Position numbers and translations under genes: made by a program
Notes under the pieces: generated by a model
The model's input: only the letters and a program-made list of their open reading frames with translations
Told to the model about the DNA's origin: nothing
Databases searched by the model: none
From: Epinephelus fuscoguttatus
Taxonomy: Eukaryota; Chordata; Actinopteri; Perciformes; Serranidae
Direction: 5' to 3'
DNA: 64,000 bases
Assembly (NCBI RefSeq): GCF_011397635.1
Contig: NC_064758.1
Span: 22,466,513-22,530,512, forward strand
Shown: positions 23,606 through 36,100 of the stretch, in pieces
Layout: each line of letters starts with the position of its first letter
How positions within the stretch are numbered: position 1 is the first letter of the stretch

Positions 23606-26600
23606 TGTTGCCTGTTCTTGGGTTAATGTGTGGCTCATCTTGTCCCAAACACCACTCTTTGGTCTTTTTTCATCATGATGGCGGAAGGAAGAGGTGACTG
23701 TGGTCTTGTTCACCACCACCACTTATTCACTTACTCACCAGCTGTCCTGGGTTTTACCAAAATTCCTCTCCCTCTGCCTATTCTTCTTTTGTGCCTCTGC
23801 TCAAATTAAAAGCCCCTCAGTGAGTCGCGTGCTGCGGTGTCAATACGCAGAGCGTGTCTGGAGAGCAGCGTCGGACCAAACCATTCCAAAATGACGCTGG
23901 GGAGTCCCGAGGCACCACTACATGTACATTTCCCCGTTAAAAAAAATTACGTAAGTGAAAATGAATCATCTTAAGAGAGTATACAGAGCAAACAATACGT
24001 CTTGGAGTAAATATAAGGAGATATTTGTCAGCAAATAAACACTTTAGCTGAAGTCAGTTAAGCGCTCCCCCCTCACCGGGACAGTGGATTTGACTGAAAC
24101 AGATGTCCCAAGCGTCGCTCTCTGACCAGAGAAAGTCTGAACACCTCCTGCTGCTGAGAGGATGCTGTAGAGGAGCAGATATACTCTATAAGGTGAGTAC
24201 ACCAGACTTTCTGTAAGTAATAATATTATATACAAAGAGAAAACATTAGAATAACCAGTTTTAAGCGAGGGTGAAGTGGGTGAGGCGAGGGATGCTGTTG
24301 TAAGTCGGTAAACTTCAGATAGCCGTTGTAGGTTAGCTTAACTCAATTTGCTATTTGGGCTGTATGTAACTCTTAAAACATGTCATTAAGATAAGTGTTC
24401 ACTCCTTTTCAGTGTTTTGAGTACATTTACTGAAGTTATGTACCTAACTACAATCATGAGGTACTTGTAATTTAATGGAGTATTTAATTTTCTGTTACTT
24501 TCTTCTTCTTTAACACCTAAAATCAGAGGGAAATATTGTACTTTACCCCACTACATTCATTTGACAGTTATAGTTAGTAGTCACTTTACATATTAAAATG
24601 TTAAATGCAAAACATAAAAATATGATGCACATATTTTTGGTACTGTATGTTTCTTTTATAGATAATACCTCTACTTTTATTTAAGTAAAATCTGACTTCT
24701 GATTTGAAGTGGAATATTTGCAAAACTTTGTTAAACATCTGTTAAATAAAGGTATCCGTATACAAACAATCAAAACCCCTCCACATTACAGCAATCAGAC
24801 TAAGCGAGTATGATTAATGAAAACAAACCAGCTACTATCTGGAAGACTGTGTTGAGTCACTTGCAGTTCAATCACATGCTCTGTGTCGCGCCGTGAATAT
24901 GAACAGGTTGCTTTCACTGACAAACAACTCCTCAGGATTTATGTGGGGTGGCAGGCTGGTTGGTGGCAGTTGTTTGTGCCCACAGGAGCTGAATAAACAC
25001 AATCTCCTACAGTCCACATGTTGACAGGCATGCAGTGCTACTGTGGTGCTAAAGACAACACCTCAGTGTTGCTGTGCCCCTGGAGTCCCCCCTGGTCTTT
25101 TGTAAGCGGTGGGTAGTGTGGGTGAAAAGCTGGAACCACATCCTGCTAAGAGCCTGAGATGACCATCAGTGTCCATTCAGAGGCCTCAGAAATGATGACT
25201 CAGAGGGACAAGGTGTCATGATCCCCAGTCAGCCCTTCAGCCTGTGGAGAACAATGGAGCATCTCTTCTTGCCCTGTGTATTTACGCTGTCGTTGGGCTG
25301 TGACAGAGCTTGTGTGTCTGGCCAGCATATGGCCTCCAGTGACTGAGAGCAGGCCGATATGGTGCTTATTACCCCTGTATTGTCTCTGCTGGAAAACTAA
25401 GACCCCTGCACTCCTTAACAATGTTGATCTGACAAAGGAAAGAGGCTGAAAGTGTTTGAGTATTTGATACAGACTGCTCATAACCTTGGCTTTTTATGTC
25501 ATCACAGCCGCTTGACTGCATTTTGCTGCAGTCTGTGGAGTTTCCACACTCAGCACTGCTTCTTAAGACAAAGATCTGACTCCAGTGACGCGCTTTGTAA
25601 CACAACACTTCATTTTTTTTCCTCCTGCCGCTCCCCCACATTGATGCACTTCTCTTCCAGCAGCCCATATTGTGCTCACAGTGGATTCATTTTGCTGAAT
25701 GGATTTTGGCTTTTCATCAGATTCTGAAATAAGGCATGCTGTAAAGTCGTTTGGTTTCTTCCATAGTATCAGCATTCAGTGGAGAGTCTTAATTACAGGG
25801 TTTGAACAGGCCTCGGTCTGGTTTCAGGCATCCCTCACTGTTTCCTCGGCGAGGCTGGTCCCCATCGGTAATTCCAGGGCCGACCACAGTGGTAATGAGC
25901 GCGGCGGTGGTGGCTGCATTCCAGGAGATCGCAGCTCCAAAGGCTCATGGGAAAGGGTGGTGGGGGAAGTCTGTGAGACAGTGAATCCACATCATGATCT
26001 CTTGCAATAAACACCCCACTTCCGTAGATGTTACTCTGTCACGGTCTGCTGAACAGCGAGGATGGGTGGGATGGTCAGCTCCCATCCCTTACACTTTCCT
26101 AGATAGTCGTCATTAGCGGTGATCACATATGCCGCAATTAAGATGTTATGACTACATCAATCACGCTGGGTGGAGACTGCTATCAGCAGCTATCCCTCCA
26201 GGAAATGGATTGCTATTCCTGTTACACTCAATCAAGAAAAAGTATTGTTTTTTGGCTCTCCGCAACAGTATGATTTCAACGCTGCCATGTCTCCACGTTT
26301 TTGTGAAAGCTATGACAAATGGCATCAACGTCTTGGCAATAAGCTGCAACTTCTACTGAGATCTGCTGTTTTACGCGAACCCACCCACCCACCCACTCAC
26401 TCAGCCTAGACCTCCGACCACAGACTCTTGTGAAAGTCTTCAGAGAGTTATGGGGTGTAAGTGGGTAAATCCCACATTACCCTGCCTGTCTCTGATTACC
26501 GGACTGGATTTTTGTTGACGTCTTTAGGTTTAGATTGCTGCAGCGTGGAGCCATGTGTCTGAGAGTACAGCAGGCCTCGACCTTGCACAGTAAAAACTCA

Positions 26601-28171
26601 GCACTGTTCCTCTCCCCACCTCTCACTGTAGCCTTGTCTCAATATTGGCCCAACAACGCTGCTCGGGCCTGAAGCAGAGTTGTCAGCAGATATTGCGCCC
26701 ACAGCAGATTATTGAGGCTGGTTGGTGGATACAGGGCCTTTGTTGCAGTGTTGTTTTACTGACTCAAGCTGCCCTGTGCCTCATTGTGCTATATGGCTGC
26801 TCATAGCTGCGTCAGTTCACATGAGTTGTGGAATTGAATGGGTCAGGCCTATGGGACGCATAATAATATCCTGTCTATCTGTATCCTCCCGGTCCATACA
26901 GGAAAGGGCCTGATACCAATCTGCAAACATAGAGGATGAGACGAGAGTTGAGGATTACACACAGCCGCCTTAGAAACACACTCATGCATGTGGTGTCTGT
27001 TTTCATCTCACCTTGCCCTTCCCCTTTATTCCTGACACATGATTTACTTCTTACATGAGCCTTGGTTGAATGATATTAATACAGAAACTGCCGTAGGAGT
27101 CATCAAGTTCATGAACTATCATTCTATGAATGTGTGGCATTGAAGCAATAAGTGAGGCTAATAATATCCTGTAATCATGTTAGTGCCTGTAACGCTGTCT
27201 CTTGTGATCTGCTGGCGTTCTTTAAAAAAAGCCTAGGGTAGAGGCAGGCATGTGAGATCCAGAAAAAATTAATTGATCTAAAAAACTGTAAATAAGGGCA
27301 GTAAGTTCTCTCTCTCGTCTCATGGTGATATCACCAAAACAGACACACAAACCCCCCCCATGCTGGGTTTTAAAAGCCCCGTCTTATTCCTAAATGTTAT
27401 CTCCAATTTGTTGTTGTCATTGTTTTCCTCTCCTGGCTGTCGTTCCTCTCCGCATCTCGTTTTTTTGTTTATTATCAGTCAGATGTTTGGTGGACAGCAA
27501 CAATGGAACAGAGCAGACCATAAACATGCTTGTTTGTGAAAGTGTGTTAGTGAAATGGGCAGCGTTGCACAGGAGTCAGCAGGGACCTTGTGATCTGATG
27601 CTGTGCGGACAAACCCAGCATTGAGACATTCTTCCACTTCAAAGCCCCCAGAGGGTTTTCTGGACACTGGTTGAATGGGAGCGAAGGGAGGGGTTGTGTG
27701 GGGGGAACAGGTGCAGTCCATGAGTGGGGTAATTCCTGCTGCCATCTGCTTTTTTTTTCGGGGTCTGGGCTCTTTAAACGCCCTCTGACACGCCTCATGG
27801 CGACACGCTCCCTTAGCCAGCCGCACCATGCCCCGTCACCATGGCACCACGATTCGGATTAACCCCTGCACATGTGCCGAGTCAACCGTGGGGGCCTGCC
27901 TCTTTTGTGAGGGAGCATGAGAAGGAGAAAGAGGTGGAGGAGGAGGAGGGGGGAGACGGAGAGCTGCATGGATAAGTGTGTGAAAGGACACTCGCCGGCC
28001 TTTCACTTTTGTTAAGTAAAGCAGCAGGAGGGAGCGTGAATGAAGCCATGTGGTAGGAAGACAACAGGGGAATCTGAAGTCTTAGAAATGATCAATCTAA
28101 TTTTCAATAATCACTGTGAAATGTCCTTATTTCAACAGGTACTTCTAAGAACTGAAGAGCAGACAGTCAAG

Positions 28172-31100
28172 ATGACAGCCATCGAGAGTAAAGAGGAGAT
28201 CAGTGACACTGACAGTGGGATTATCGTGCACTCTGGTAAGAACATCAACACAAAATACAGAATCTGACTTCCACTTATGCCATGTAAAGCTTCGACTTGC
28301 ATAATCAATGTAAAACACAATGATACTCCTGATATTCAAACAGCAAGTTAAGGAAAATGTTGCATGTCATATTGTTATATTTATTTATTCTAACAACACA
28401 CCACTAGCTCATTTTAAGATTATTAAACATTTAAGAGGAAGCCTTGAATAAACTAAATAAATAATCGACAAATTGCAATAGATTGAAGGCAGATGTAAAT
28501 TTTGATTAACTTTATCATCCTGATGAGGAAAGCCTGATCTGATCTCTTCTGTGTTCACTGCAGGTCCAGACAGCCCCACGTCCCCGGTGAAAGACCTGAC
28601 CACCAACACCAAAGCCCTGAAGCTGAAGCACCAGTCTCTGGAGGAGCGTCTGGAGCTCTGCCTGCTGGAGCTCAGGAAGCTCTGCATCAGGGAGGCAGTA
28701 AGTATTGTGTAGATGATAACATGTACACACTATCAGTGTATTATTTTATGCTTTGATTAGTTAAAATGAACTTTTCAGTACTTCCAAATGAGCTGCTGAT
28801 TTGCAGAAATGCATTTCATTACTTTTTTGTAACACTTTTACTTTGAATTCACAGGAGCTGACAGGTAAACTGCCCTCAGACTATCCTCTGATGCCCGAAG
28901 AGAAGCCACCTCGCGTCAGAAGGAGAATTGGAGCCTCCTTCAAGCTTGACGAAGGTCTGATCCATCTGGATAAACAGGTGCGGGCCTCCATCAGTGTTTA
29001 AAGACAGAGATTAAGCAAAAAAGACTTCAAGTCATCAGCCAAAACTAAATGTTAGCATTTATTCTTGACCTTAGGATTCAGAGTTGCAAGTGCTGGAAAC
29101 TGACTTGGCCCTGCAGCGGCAGATTTACGAAGCGGCCCGCAAGCTCTCCCTGGAGGACAATCTCAGTAAGCCACAGAGGAAGAGCCGGCTGCAGCAGTGC
29201 AAGAGGGAGGAGAAGAAGGTGAAGACGCTGCAGGAGGCCGTGTTCCAGCAAAGGATCAAAAGCGAGTGCAACTCACCGTGCATCAGCATCTCAGCCAGCC
29301 AAAACAAAGGTGCTTGACACTGCTGCCCTCCTCAGGCCAAACTGTGCACTGCACTCATGAACACATACAGAGGGGGTTTGATGCACACTTTTAAAATGTT
29401 TCCTTTCCTGTTTGCAGATCTGAGCATGTCTGACGACAGTTCCCTGTCTGATGTGGTGGCCCTGGATGATGGTGAGTGGGGAGTACATTTATACATGCTG
29501 TGATTTAAGACATACAATAAAACAAAGTATGAATTAGAAAGATATTCGTGACAGATGATGTAGATTGGAGATATTTTGGAGCAGCATGATACAGAGGGTT
29601 TGATGTTGTCCATGATCTTCCGCAGATGTGGACTCGCCCATCCCTCTGTCTCCTCCAGTGATGGGCACTTCCTATTCAGACCCCCTCCAGCTGTCAGACA
29701 CGACTCTTCAGTCGTCCTTACAATCATCAAGCCAGCTCAGTGTGGAGTACGAGCGCTCTCCCATCCAGAACTCTCCTTGGAAAGAGTCCAGTCTGGATCA
29801 GCCCTACCAGAAGGCCACAAAACCTCTGTCTGCTTGCAGCAGCAGGTCCAGGTAAGAGTCTGAAGTGTGATAGCAACACATCGAATACACAACTACGCCG
29901 TGTAGAGTGTGTCTCAACATCATTATAAGACAGAAAAGAAAAAGAAATACACAAAACAAAATAAGGGGATTACTGTCAGTATTCAGTCTGTGTGACGCTG
30001 TACTTCTGCCACTGGCTCGCCTTTTATGAGGGGCGGCACAAGGTTCAGTAAAGATACCACCGACAGGACGTCTTGCATATCTAACATCACTCTTTCTTTT
30101 TTTGTCGTGTGCAGTAGTCCAGCAGGAACCCAGGTGTCTGCAGAGACCAGCATCATTCCTCTGTCTCAGTTTATAAAGAACGCAGCCCTGCGTCACAACC
30201 ACTCCACCAGCGCCCCCTCCACCCCAGAGCTGCATGTACGCCGACAATACTCTCAGTCCTTCAGGTATACAGAGAAGTCAGATAGTACTCTAATCCACAA
30301 TAAGCATGACAATGTGTGTGCTATAATTTTACATTCTCTCTATGCATGTCTCCTCAGACTTCCTAAAAGTAAGACACCTGCTGACAAGGAGCACCTCAGC
30401 TCAGAGAACAATCGAGGGCGAGCCAGACTGCCCCAGCGGCGCTGCGTAGCTGACTTTAAGGTGCGCTCTCCAGAGTACTCCCCCTTGCGTCCTTACCAGT
30501 CCAGCTCAGAGGACAGCAGCTCGGAGCACTCGTCCTCCTCCTATATTAGCTCTCCAGGCAGGGACAGACCCACTGAGATTCCGAAGCTCTGCCCACCGCC
30601 TTATGGATTCCACTTTGGCGCACAAAAGAAAGGGCACTCCAGCTTCTCCAGCTCACATAAGAACAACAACCAGTCTCAGCCGAGCCCTGGCTACATCAGG
30701 GCAATGGCAGAAGATGGCCCCCTCTCCCCTCAAGACCTGGACATGGGAACATGCTTCATCTCCTCCCCTCCTCCTGTGACACACAGCCCTCAGCCAAGAC
30801 AGTGGCAAGAGGGAGCATCGTCTCCAAGGAGAATCCTAAAGCCCCCTCCACCTTACACCAGGCTGGTGCGAACGCCCTCACTGAAGGAGTACCCAAACCA
30901 CGCCATCAGACTGATGCCCAGGGAGATCGTGTCAGAGGAGTTGAAGTCCTGGCATCAGAGGAATCAGCTGCAGAAGTTACGTCCGAGCTGCGTGGATCAG
31001 CAGAGCCCCCTGAGTGTCAAGAGCCCCACTTCACCTCATCTGCCTCCATTTAAACAGGTTGGTACTGTGATTGATACAACACTAAAATAGGCTGCTAACA

Positions 31101-32340
31101 CAAGAGTTTTAATATGCATTGGTGCTGCAGCCAGTCTGTTGATTATTATCGTGATGAATCGATCGTTTGCTCTATTAAACATCATAAAATCAGTAAAAAA
31201 AATGTCCATAGCAGTGTCCTGGTGTCACAGGTGACGTCTTCAAATGTCTTGGCTCATCTGAACAACACTCCAAACCCTCCCAAATATTCAGTTTACAGTG
31301 AAGTTAAAGGAGCTGTATGTGACATTCAGAACATTAAAATGGCAGCAAACAACTATTTGCTTTGTAAAAATATAGTGGAGTAAGGTGGATCCTGAGAATA
31401 GATGTATAAAGAGAATTGGATACAATGTTGGAGGTGTGACAGTCATTCCTATAAAATTTGCTCTGTAGTGCACAAAGCCAAAAAAAGCTCGATTTCCGCT
31501 GTTGAAATGACCTGGATCTTGCACACTGTGGAGCCCACAGAGCACTGTAACTGGAGACATGCGTTGGCCTAGCATGGCCAATCGGCTAACTTTGGGTTTA
31601 GCCCTCTGCTAACTTGAACTTACAACTTGACTGTTATCAGACCAAATGGATCAAATCCTGATAGTGAAACAAGTCATTTCATGGTAGTTGAGACGCTCTA
31701 AAAAATAAATCCAGTAATTTACAGATGTCTCTTTCACAACGTAAGTCTATGAGAAGGCTGAATGCCATCACATGACGTACCCCTACGTTGTAATTCAACA
31801 TTCAACCAATCTGTAAAATTGACTTAAAAGCCTGCCGCTGTTCCTGGGGGCTTGGTCAAGTAGAGAATGACGTCACGCTCCTTCTGTGTGCATTGTATTT
31901 CAAGCTTCTCTGTTATTTGGTGTGGTAGAGGATCCAGCAGCATGTGCGTGTTAGTGCATGTGGGTCCCTGTGTGTGTAACCCACTGGCTAGCTAATAGGC
32001 TTTTCACAGCAGACATTTTAGCATGTCATGATAGGAAAAACATCGGTGCTGGTATAGACACCTCCATGTTGAGAGCTGAGTGCAGACAACATGTGCAGCT
32101 CTTTTAAGACAGAGAAAAGCAACAAATCCTGGTATTTGAGAAGCTGGAACCAACAAATTTGCTGATTAATGTTCTTTTGCTCAACTAATTGTATATACAG
32201 TATATTCATGCATAACTTGAACACTGATTTCATGACTGTTCTCACAGGGTTCGGGTAATGTGATCCTCCAGAGAGCTGCAGACGGGACTCCAATGCAGTG
32301 GTTCATTGCAGAGGATTCTGAGATCGTGAGCCAGGTGTAA
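28172..32340 (+). CDS. inava: Innate immunity activator (INAVA/C1orf106-like), CUPID-domain protein
   Basis: INAVA binds cytohesins through its CUPID domain, stabilises epithelial junctions and tunes NOD-type signalling. Exons: 28139-28235 (ATG at 28172), 28564-28697, 28855-28977, 29075-29309, 29418-29471, 29626-29851, 30115-30264, 30358-31057, 32248-32340; coding total 1,779 nt, 592 residues, slightly shorter than the human protein. The N-terminus has SDTDSGIIVHSGPDSPTSP, then the coiled-coil CUPID core (LEERLELCLLELRKLCIREA, ELTGKLPSDYPL, PRVRRRIGASFKLDE) at about residues 45-100, and a second helix (RQIYEAARKLSLEDNLS). SMSDDSSLSD follows, then a long Ser/Pro-rich disordered region, and a conserved-looking end (WFIAEDSEIVSQV). 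The start fits a Kozak-like AAGATGA context. The 3' UTR may end after ATTAAA at 33000. Lack of the FERM domain separates it from FRMD4A/B. Confidence 0.9.
31997..32035. repeat. Fragment of a MITE family also present at 48722
   Basis: CTTTTCACAGCAGACATTTT followed by AGCATGTCATGA matches the left tip of the fold-back element at 48722-48943. Only one end is recognisable, in the last inava intron. Confidence 0.4.
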
Positions 32341-32999
32341 CTCGAGACCTCTGCTCCTCTGCAGTGTGTTCAGTAGGATGTGTTTATTTATCTCTGTATT
32401 TATTAAGGCTCTCTGTGAGATTGTATGTTGACATGATGCAGAAAACGTGGAGCTATCGGCGCCCCGATGAGCACACTTCTCTCTCGTCTTTTAATTTAAA
32501 ACTTGTAAGGTGTAATGCCAGTTTTATTTATTTTAAATTGTTTCCTAATAGATGTTTCTAAACCTCCTGAGGTGAATTTAGGTTCTTACAAAAACAGATT
32601 TTAAAACAAACTTGCTGTGGTTTCAGTAATTTCTTTGTGTCTGGCACACATTTTGCACATGAAATTAATCTGCAGTAGTTTTCAAATAAGCTTTTTCATT
32701 CCTAATATAATTATTAATATTCTACTATATTTATCTGTGAAAGTTTCTCCCTCGCAACATGAAGAATTATTACTAAAATGTTGATACACCTTTTAAAATG
32801 TGTTGCTCTTCTTTATATAGTTAAAATTTAACATCTAGCCATGACGTGAAGTGAGCTGAATTTTAACATTTGCTATTAACTCTTAATAATTAATCACTGA
32901 TGCCTTAAATGGTGGTTTGATGAATGTGTTCACTGCAGTATGGTGTTTTCTTACTAACCAAGTGATTGTATCAGTTTTGATATGTTTTGTATATTTATA

Positions 33000-33005
33000 A
33001 TTAAA
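33000..33005 (+). terminator. Possible inava polyadenylation signal
   Basis: ATTAAA followed by an A-run about 660 nt after the stop codon, with the GTGTGTGGCTTTGT stretch downstream. The IRAG-family gene ends on the opposite strand only ~180 bp further on, so the two genes converge here. Confidence 0.4.
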
Positions 33006-33182
33006 AAAAATACAGTTGAAAGTGTGTGGCTTTGTCGTCTTATGTATTTAAAAACACATTAACAAGCAAAGGTGTTTCACACAATGTTTTATATTCATAT
33101 ATAAACACTGATAAGAGGTGTTTCAGCTGGTCTACACACTTATTGTTCACAGTACAGTCACAGACTTCAGATAACATGCTGA

Positions 33183-36100
33183 TCATGGTTTAGGTGCATC
33201 CTCATGATGCTTCCACAAGAAGAGAGTTAATGTCACGACACTCAAAAGCACAAACAGGTACACGCAGAGGAGCGCCCAGCGACAACGGTACAACCAGTGA
33301 GTCAGAGGACGATGTCTCCACACAGACCCACACCTGAGGAGAGCAGGCAGTCTGTCAGTGTTTGTCCAGAGGAAATATCATCACTGTTGTCCTTTAAAGC
33401 ATGTGTTGACTTACGTGCTCACAGAAAGTTGTTGGTAAATATTCGTGCTCTTTTTATCCTTTTCTGCTTTTTTCTTTGATAGCTCAGCTTTGCCCTTGTG
33501 TCTGTGTCGCAGAGTATCCATAGAGGAGCTGCAACAAAGACAGTTACATTATGTTTTTACAGTACAGTGTCAATGCAGTGTTGCAAAGGGTGGACAAAAT
33601 AGCAAAAAAGGCCTTCACTGATGTTTTTTGAGGCTGTAGTTTGTAATGGTTTTTAATATATAGTGTCACAGTTTACTCCCAGGTTCACAGTCCACAGAGG
33701 GCAGAGAATAAAATAGATGTTTCCACACTGAAAACGGTCATCCTTATCTCACATGAAACTGTCACTATCAATACCAATTAACACCATTCCACAAATTTAG
33801 GTACAATTAACTCTCTCAAGGGTCCCTTGGCAAAAACAAGCTGTGGGTTCCTACTGAGCACCATCCAACAACAACAATCAGTGCATTTCGTCCCAGAAAC
33901 TAAGGAGTATATAATCATGAAACACAGGGAAGGACAGGGCCTCAACATTTTAGCTGTCAATAGTACTTTAGTGGAACATATAACAAGACATATCTGTAAT
34001 TAATTAAATGACATGCAACAAAGTTATTGCAGCAGAGGCTAAACTGACAGATAAACTCCTACAACTACAACTCCTGATGGTCTGTTTGGGAGCTGTTATG
34101 AAGTGTAAGATTTCAGGATGTTACCTTTTGCATGTTTGTGTGACTGACGAACCAACAATTCAGAGAGCAAATAAGCTTTCTGAAAAATATTTCAATGATG
34201 CTTGCACTTGCATGAAACTTAGTAAAACATTATTTGAAACTTGTATTGTTGCTCTTGGAATTAATCTTTTTTTCTGAACAGAAAAAACACAGGTGATACT
34301 AATAACACGAATGAGGGCTGTTAATTAAAGGGACAGTTCACCCCAAAATAAAAGAAAAAAACCCAACATATTTTTCCTCTTACCTGTAGTGCTGTTTGTC
34401 AGTCTAGATTGTTTTGGTGTGAGTTGCAGAGTGTTGGAGATATTAGCTGTAGAGATGTCTGCCTTCTCTCTAATATAATGGGACTAGATGGCACTCAGCT
34501 TGTGGTGCTCAAAGCGCCAAAAAATACATTTGAAAAACTCAACAGCAATGTCTCTTTCCAGATATCATGACCTGGTTACTCAAGATAATCCACAGACCCT
34601 GTTGTGAGCAGTTTCATGTAGGAACTATTTTTTTCTACCAAACTACACCCACCAACCTTGTCACTGTGCAGAAGGAAGCGTGCATCTACTCAAGACAGAG
34701 TGAGATGTAAACATTAATAGCATCCTCTTGGTTGAGCTGTAAAATCAGCTAGGATGTACAGGAGATGCATGTTTCTTTCCTTCTTTTTTTGGTGCTTATT
34801 TATTTGAGCACCACAAGCTGAGTGCCATCTAGTTCCATTATACTGGAGAGAAGGCAGACAACTCTATGGCTGAAATCTCTAACATCTGGCAACTCACACC
34901 AAAACTATGTAGATTGATACATAGCACAACCGGTAAAAGAAAAAATGTTCATTTTTGATTTGGGGGTGAACTGTTACAATATTGACAAAGAAGAGCAATA
35001 ATTAAAAAAAAAAAGAGCTTCAGAAAATTTGGTGTTCACTGGAAGCCATATTAGCGTGTGGTGTTTCTGTTTTTTTGCACGACAGGGATTTGTACCTTTT
35101 CTTGTGTATCTTTCTGATGGCCAGTTGTTTTGATGGGAGGCACTCTGGGGTGGGGTTGATGTTGGGGTTGGGAGGTGGAGCAGGCTCAGCAGCAGCTAGA
35201 GCTTCAGACGGAGTTTCATCTGGATCCACTGGCCTGAGGGGAAAAACAGAAAAAGGAAATCAGGTGATGTAGACTCTCTGATCATGTGGCCCAAATACAA
35301 AGCTTAAACTCAGAGTCTCTAGTTGACCTGTCATCTACTGAGTAGTCGTCGTCCTTGGTAACAGCAGGGCAGCTGAACTTGGAGCTCAGGGGGGCAGACG
35401 AGCAGGTGAGGAAGGACTCCTTGCTGAAGGACCTCGGAGGAGCGGCTGGCTTCTTTACTTCTCCTTTTAAAGCTTCCTGTAGAGACAAAGGTGAAGATAC
35501 TTATTTTGGTTTCTGAAATATAACATTTGTACGTTCACTAAAGAAACCTCCTTACCTGGATTTGACTGGGAATCAGTGACATACTGACTCTGCGACGACC
35601 ACTGTTTTGGAAGAACTGAAATAAAAGGCAGACTGATGTGATGAACGAGTAACTGCTTCCATATCAGATGGAACAACAAGACAATTATCTGCATACCTGC
35701 TGAGAGTTTTTCTTTCTGCCCCCACTGTCATCTTGATCTAAAAGAAGGGGCATAGTCAAATATTGCACGTGATGGCAGAGCAAGACAAACATCACAAGAC
35801 AGAACATCAGAGACCTGGTGATGCTCTGCCGTCAATGATGCTTCTGCAGGAGGTCTGCTGCTGGATGGTCTTCTTGGCCTCCTCCAGCTCTGCCGCATCT
35901 CTCTCGTGTCGCCTCTTTAGATTCTCCACATGAGCCACCATCAGCTCCACGGCATGACTAACCCGGGCCTCCTATCAGAGAAAGCGTAATATTATATATA
36001 ACCAAAACGTTTAAGCTGTTGTTAATAGCTTTAATGTACATAAATAATCTATATCATTATCAAGACCCTGTGATACATAAGCAAATTGGTTGCTGTATAT

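Larger units (their letters stand above)
21589..28138. other. Spacer between the FAM107-family gene and the inava coding exons
   Basis: Contains the FAM107 3' UTR and its AATAAA (22148-22153), a short repeat tag (22936-22985), two copies of a local repeat (23119-23235 and 23472-23605), and 24.0-28.1 kb of more GC-rich sequence without a convincing ORF. The inava promoter and untranslated exon(s) should lie here; one candidate ends at 24191 before a good donor (GTGAGTAC). No other gene was seen. Confidence 0.5.

Noticed and set aside
28040-28267. Alternative inava start at 28040
   Set aside because: It reads through the acceptor at 28138 from intron sequence; the conserved protein begins at the ATG at 28172.
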